From: Pachysolen tannophilus NRRL Y-2460
Taxonomy: Eukaryota; Ascomycota; Pichiomycetes; Alaninales; Pachysolenaceae
Direction: 5' to 3'
Assembly (NCBI GenBank): GCA_001661245.1
Contig: KV454011.1
Span: 2,404,572-2,468,571, forward strand
Length of the DNA: 64,000 nt
The position numbers and the translations under genes are program-made. Under the pieces are notes generated by a model. The model made no database searches and was not told the origin of the DNA. It saw nothing but the letters and a program-made list of their open reading frames with translations. Below are positions 61,611 through 64,000 of the stretch, piece after piece; position 1 is the stretch's first letter, and the number at the start of each line of letters is the position of its first letter.

Positions 61611-61842
61611 TATTAATAGATATATAGTTATAACTACGTTATATAGACTTCTTCTCAACTGACTGTACTTTCAATTTTTCACTACCAAAAAAGAATGAAA
61701 TAAAAAAAAAATTAAATTGAAAAATTTTCTGTGTATGAATCATACATAATAATAAATACCGCCAAACTTGGGGTTATAAAATATAATTGTGTAATCAGTT
61801 GTTATTTTAAAAAATTAATAATTAAAGTCAATAATTTTGGAA

Positions 61843-62736
61843 ATGACGAGTCTACTAATAAAGTCATCGTTGGGTAGGTCATCTAATAAGGTACTAGCAG
61901 TATCGAAACGTTTTTCATCTTCGTCGACGTCTGCATTGGCTTACAAACAATTACATAGGAATAGATCAAGACCATCATTACCAACTTTGGATGCTCCACT
62001 GTGGTCTGCAAATTCTGCTGTTTCTTCTATTCTTTATGAATCGCCGGTTCAAAGTAAAGCACCTAAGACTCAGCATATTTTGAACTGTCTTGTTCAAAAT
62101 GAACCAGGTGTGCTATCTTTGATATCTGGGACACTAGCAGCAAGAGGTTTTAACATTGATTCGTTGGTTGTTTGCAACACAGAAGTTAAAGATTTGTCCC
62201 GGATGACAATTACACTTGATGGCCATGATGCTGTTATTGAGCAAGCAAGAAGACAGATTGAAGATTTGGTGCCAGTTTATGCAGTATTGGATTATACCAA
62301 TTCTGAAATCATTAAAAGAGAATTATTATTGGCTAGAGTCTCGATATTAGGTCCTGAATATTTCCAAGAATTGATTGCTCATCATAATGAGGAACCATTA
62401 GTTTCGGTTGAGGATTTGAAATTCCATCCAAGTAACTTGGCTCCATCGGAACTGTTGAGACAAAAACATTCTCATCTTGAATCTTTGTCAAGTTTAGCAA
62501 AACAATTTGGTGGTAAAATCGTTGATATTAGCGATAGAAGTTGCATTATTGAATTATCGGCTAAGCCTTCAAGAATAACCTCATTTGTAAAGTTGATTCA
62601 ACCTTTTGGTATACTAGAGTTGGCTAGATCAGGTATGATGGCTTTGCCAAGAACACCATTGAAGGACTATGAGAACGAAGAAGTTGCTACGGAATCAAAT
62701 GAAGAAGTTGATATTTCACAATTACCTCCAGGTTAA
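61843..62736 (+). CDS. ILV6: Acetolactate synthase regulatory subunit
   Basis: Mitochondrial regulatory subunit of acetohydroxyacid synthase, giving valine feedback on branched-chain amino-acid synthesis. 297 residues from the ATG at 61843 (two upstream codons are TTG GAA). A Ser/Arg-rich presequence covers about the first 40 residues. The ACT domain is intact: HILNCLVQNEPGVLSLISGT, LAARGFNIDSLVVCNTEVKD. EQARRQIEDLVPVYAVLDYT and the C-terminal SGMMALPRTPLK end it. A CTG codon at 61999-62001 falls in DAP(CTG)WSAN where S. cerevisiae has Thr. Confidence 0.97.
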   Translation: MTSLLIKSSLGRSSNKVLAVSKRFSSSSTSALAYKQLHRNRSRPSLPTLDAPLWSANSAVSSILYESPVQSKAPKTQHILNCLVQNEPGVLSLISGTLAARGFNIDSLVVCNTEVKDLSRMTITLDGHDAVIEQARRQIEDLVPVYAVLDYTNSEIIKRELLLARVSILGPEYFQELIAHHNEEPLVSVEDLKFHPSNLAPSELLRQKHSHLESLSSLAKQFGGKIVDISDRSCIIELSAKPSRITSFVKLIQPFGILELARSGMMALPRTPLKDYENEEVATESNEEVDISQLPPG

Positions 62737-62983
62737 TCGAATTCGAAATCGAAATCTAAATCGAAATCTTTTTCCTTTGATGAAGATTTAATTTAATTTT
62801 TTCCTCTTTTGTGTTTTTTTACTTTGGTTAGTCAATTAATTTTATTTTTTGGCCTTTTTTATATATACATTTTTTTTTTATACTTTTTATCGATTGTTTT
62901 ATCATCAACACAATTAAGTTATATAAACATTATTTCAATGACAAAATCCGAGTAGGCAAGCAAAAAAAGAAAAAGAAAAAAAC

Positions 62984-63886
62984 CTAATTACTAAAATCAT
63001 CTTCTGTAGGTGGAACATAAGGAGGAGGTTTGAAAAATTCTTGATCTTGTAAGACCAATTTTTTGAAACTATCTTTATCATCAACAAATTCGTACAAATA
63101 CTCCAACTCTAAATCATGAACCTGTCTCCCTAACATTATCAAACTATGCAAAGGCTCACCAGCATCATAATTACTTAATTCTTTTAAGGAGCCAGCTTTA
63201 AAAGACTGGGTTGGAGCTCCCAATCTTGATATAGCAACACAAGGCGTAGCTTCTGTATATGCTTGTTCCTTTCTCAAGCTTTCAATTTCTAATAACTGAC
63301 TTGCTGCAGTGCTTATATCCATATATCTTGGAGGTTCATAAATAAGTCTACCTCTTGCCATATTTTCAATACTTTGTTCCTTAACCTTGATATCCAATAA
63401 GATTAATGTATGTAATCCAATTTTCCTATTTTCCATTATCTTATCGTAAAAACTATCTGGTCTCCAACTATCAGTAAAGAAAACCATTGAAACCGTCTGA
63501 CCAAATTGATATAATTGTAAACCACAAGCACCTACAGCATTCATAATACTAGCATTATGTATACATTCCACTTTTATTCCTAATTCTCTTGCTCTTATAA
63601 TCAAATCCGTATGAGTAGTGGCACCAAAAGGATCACCAACAACCAAAAATGCAATATCCTCTGTATCTGCATCTTTTAACATCTCATCTGAACCGGTTTC
63701 CACAAGTTCTCGATCAGCTAGAATAACTTCTTTTCCATAAAAACTCTCCAAAGATTCTTTCGATGCCGCCATAAGAATCGACGTATAGGCCTCCAAATAA
63801 ACCCTTTTACATTTTTTCACAGCCTGAAGACCCCTAACAGTTATATCAGTTTCATGAGATAATCCTAATCCAATTAAATACAACAT
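62984..63886 (-). CDS. DPH5: Diphthine methyl ester synthase
   Basis: S-adenosylmethionine-dependent methyltransferase in diphthamide synthesis on elongation factor 2, cytosolic. 300 residues from the ATG at 63886; the frame runs eight codons further to a [23 protein letters not shown] opens the tetrapyrrole-methylase fold, followed by [14 protein letters not shown] (SAM loop), [54 protein letters not shown] and [18 protein letters not shown]. Length and order are those of yeast Dph5. It converges on ILV6. Sequence beyond its start to the window end is poly-A/T. Confidence 0.97.
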   Translation of the reverse strand: MLYLIGLGLSHETDITVRGLQAVKKCKRVYLEAYTSILMAASKESLESFYGKEVILADRELVETGSDEMLKDADTEDIAFLVVGDPFGATTHTDLIIRARELGIKVECIHNASIMNAVGACGLQLYQFGQTVSMVFFTDSWRPDSFYDKIMENRKIGLHTLILLDIKVKEQSIENMARGRLIYEPPRYMDISTAASQLLEIESLRKEQAYTEATPCVAISRLGAPTQSFKAGSLKELSNYDAGEPLHSLIMLGRQVHDLELEYLYEFVDDKDSFKKLVLQDQEFFKPPPYVPPTEDDFSN

Positions 63887-64000
63887 GGTGATGACACTTA
63901 TTACTCCCACCTGGTTGATTGTTCTTTCAATAAAGAGTCAAAATATAAATTACCTGAAAAAAAAAAAAAATAAAAAAATTTTTTTTAAAAAATTTTTTTT

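Noticed and set aside
1-64000. CRISPR arrays, bacterial operons, intact transposons or LTR elements
   Set aside because: None seen: no spaced palindromic repeat arrays, transposase or reverse-transcriptase frames. The repeats found are gene-derived or simple sequence.

Overview
The window is a gene-dense, AT-rich piece of yeast nuclear chromosome. Genes are compact, introns are few and sit at the extreme 5' end of their genes, and low-complexity Asn and Gln tracts are common. Gene content and order point to a Candida species of the CUG clade related to C. albicans or C. tropicalis. STP4, FEN12 and ROM2 lie side by side, as I recall (unverified) for C. albicans. The RPS11 promoter has a Tbf1-type box rather than an obvious Rap1 site. 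One CTG codon in ILV6 falls where S. cerevisiae (recalled sequence) has Thr, which fits CTG=Ser; a second CTG in the same gene does not, so the codon evidence is weak. Several usual-looking N-terminal extensions begin at GTG or TTG; I moved those starts to the first in-frame ATG.

Layout. 0-4.6 kb: RNR1 with a strong MCB promoter, a small unknown ORF and tRNA-Ser(GCT). 4.7-12 kb: VPS15, a three-exon TMEM14-like gene whose first coding exon is only the ATG, and a divergent ammonium-transporter homologue. 12-25 kb: SOG2, a hotdog-fold protein, STP4 (frameshifted at a poly-A run), FEN12 (no in-frame ATG) and ROM2. 26-34 kb: ARC18, MYO5 and MRE11; ARC18 and MYO5 both serve Arp2/3 actin patches. 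34-45 kb: an AGP2-like permease, then a rearranged block in which two near-identical Rua1-C zinc-finger genes bracket two tandem EamA transporters and a TAG1-like gene. 45-64 kb: a cupin, RPS11, REB1, SEC5, VPS18, SMD3, CDC37, TAF10, GLR1, ILV6 and DPH5.

The most unusual structure is the 36-45 kb block. The two zinc-finger genes are in direct orientation and about 800 bp of their bodies is identical by eye, while the last 40 bases of each ORF differ at 8 positions. The promoter and first codons of the right copy recur, inverted, just downstream of the left copy. The left locus therefore looks like a gene whose body was flipped relative to its own promoter between 8-bp inverted repeats, with later gene conversion from the right copy. 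Two one-base frame problems (STP4, FEN12) may be assembly errors or real.

Most of the remainder is conserved housekeeping: nucleotide and amino-acid synthesis, vesicle traffic (VPS15, SEC5, VPS18), polarity and cell wall (SOG2, ROM2, MYO5), transcription and splicing (REB1, TAF10, SMD3), redox (GLR1) and translation (RPS11, DPH5). Regulatory sequence is legible in places: MCB boxes at RNR1, palindromic Mcm1-type boxes at two divergent promoters, Yap1/Cap1-type sites at GLR1 and the TMEM14-like gene.
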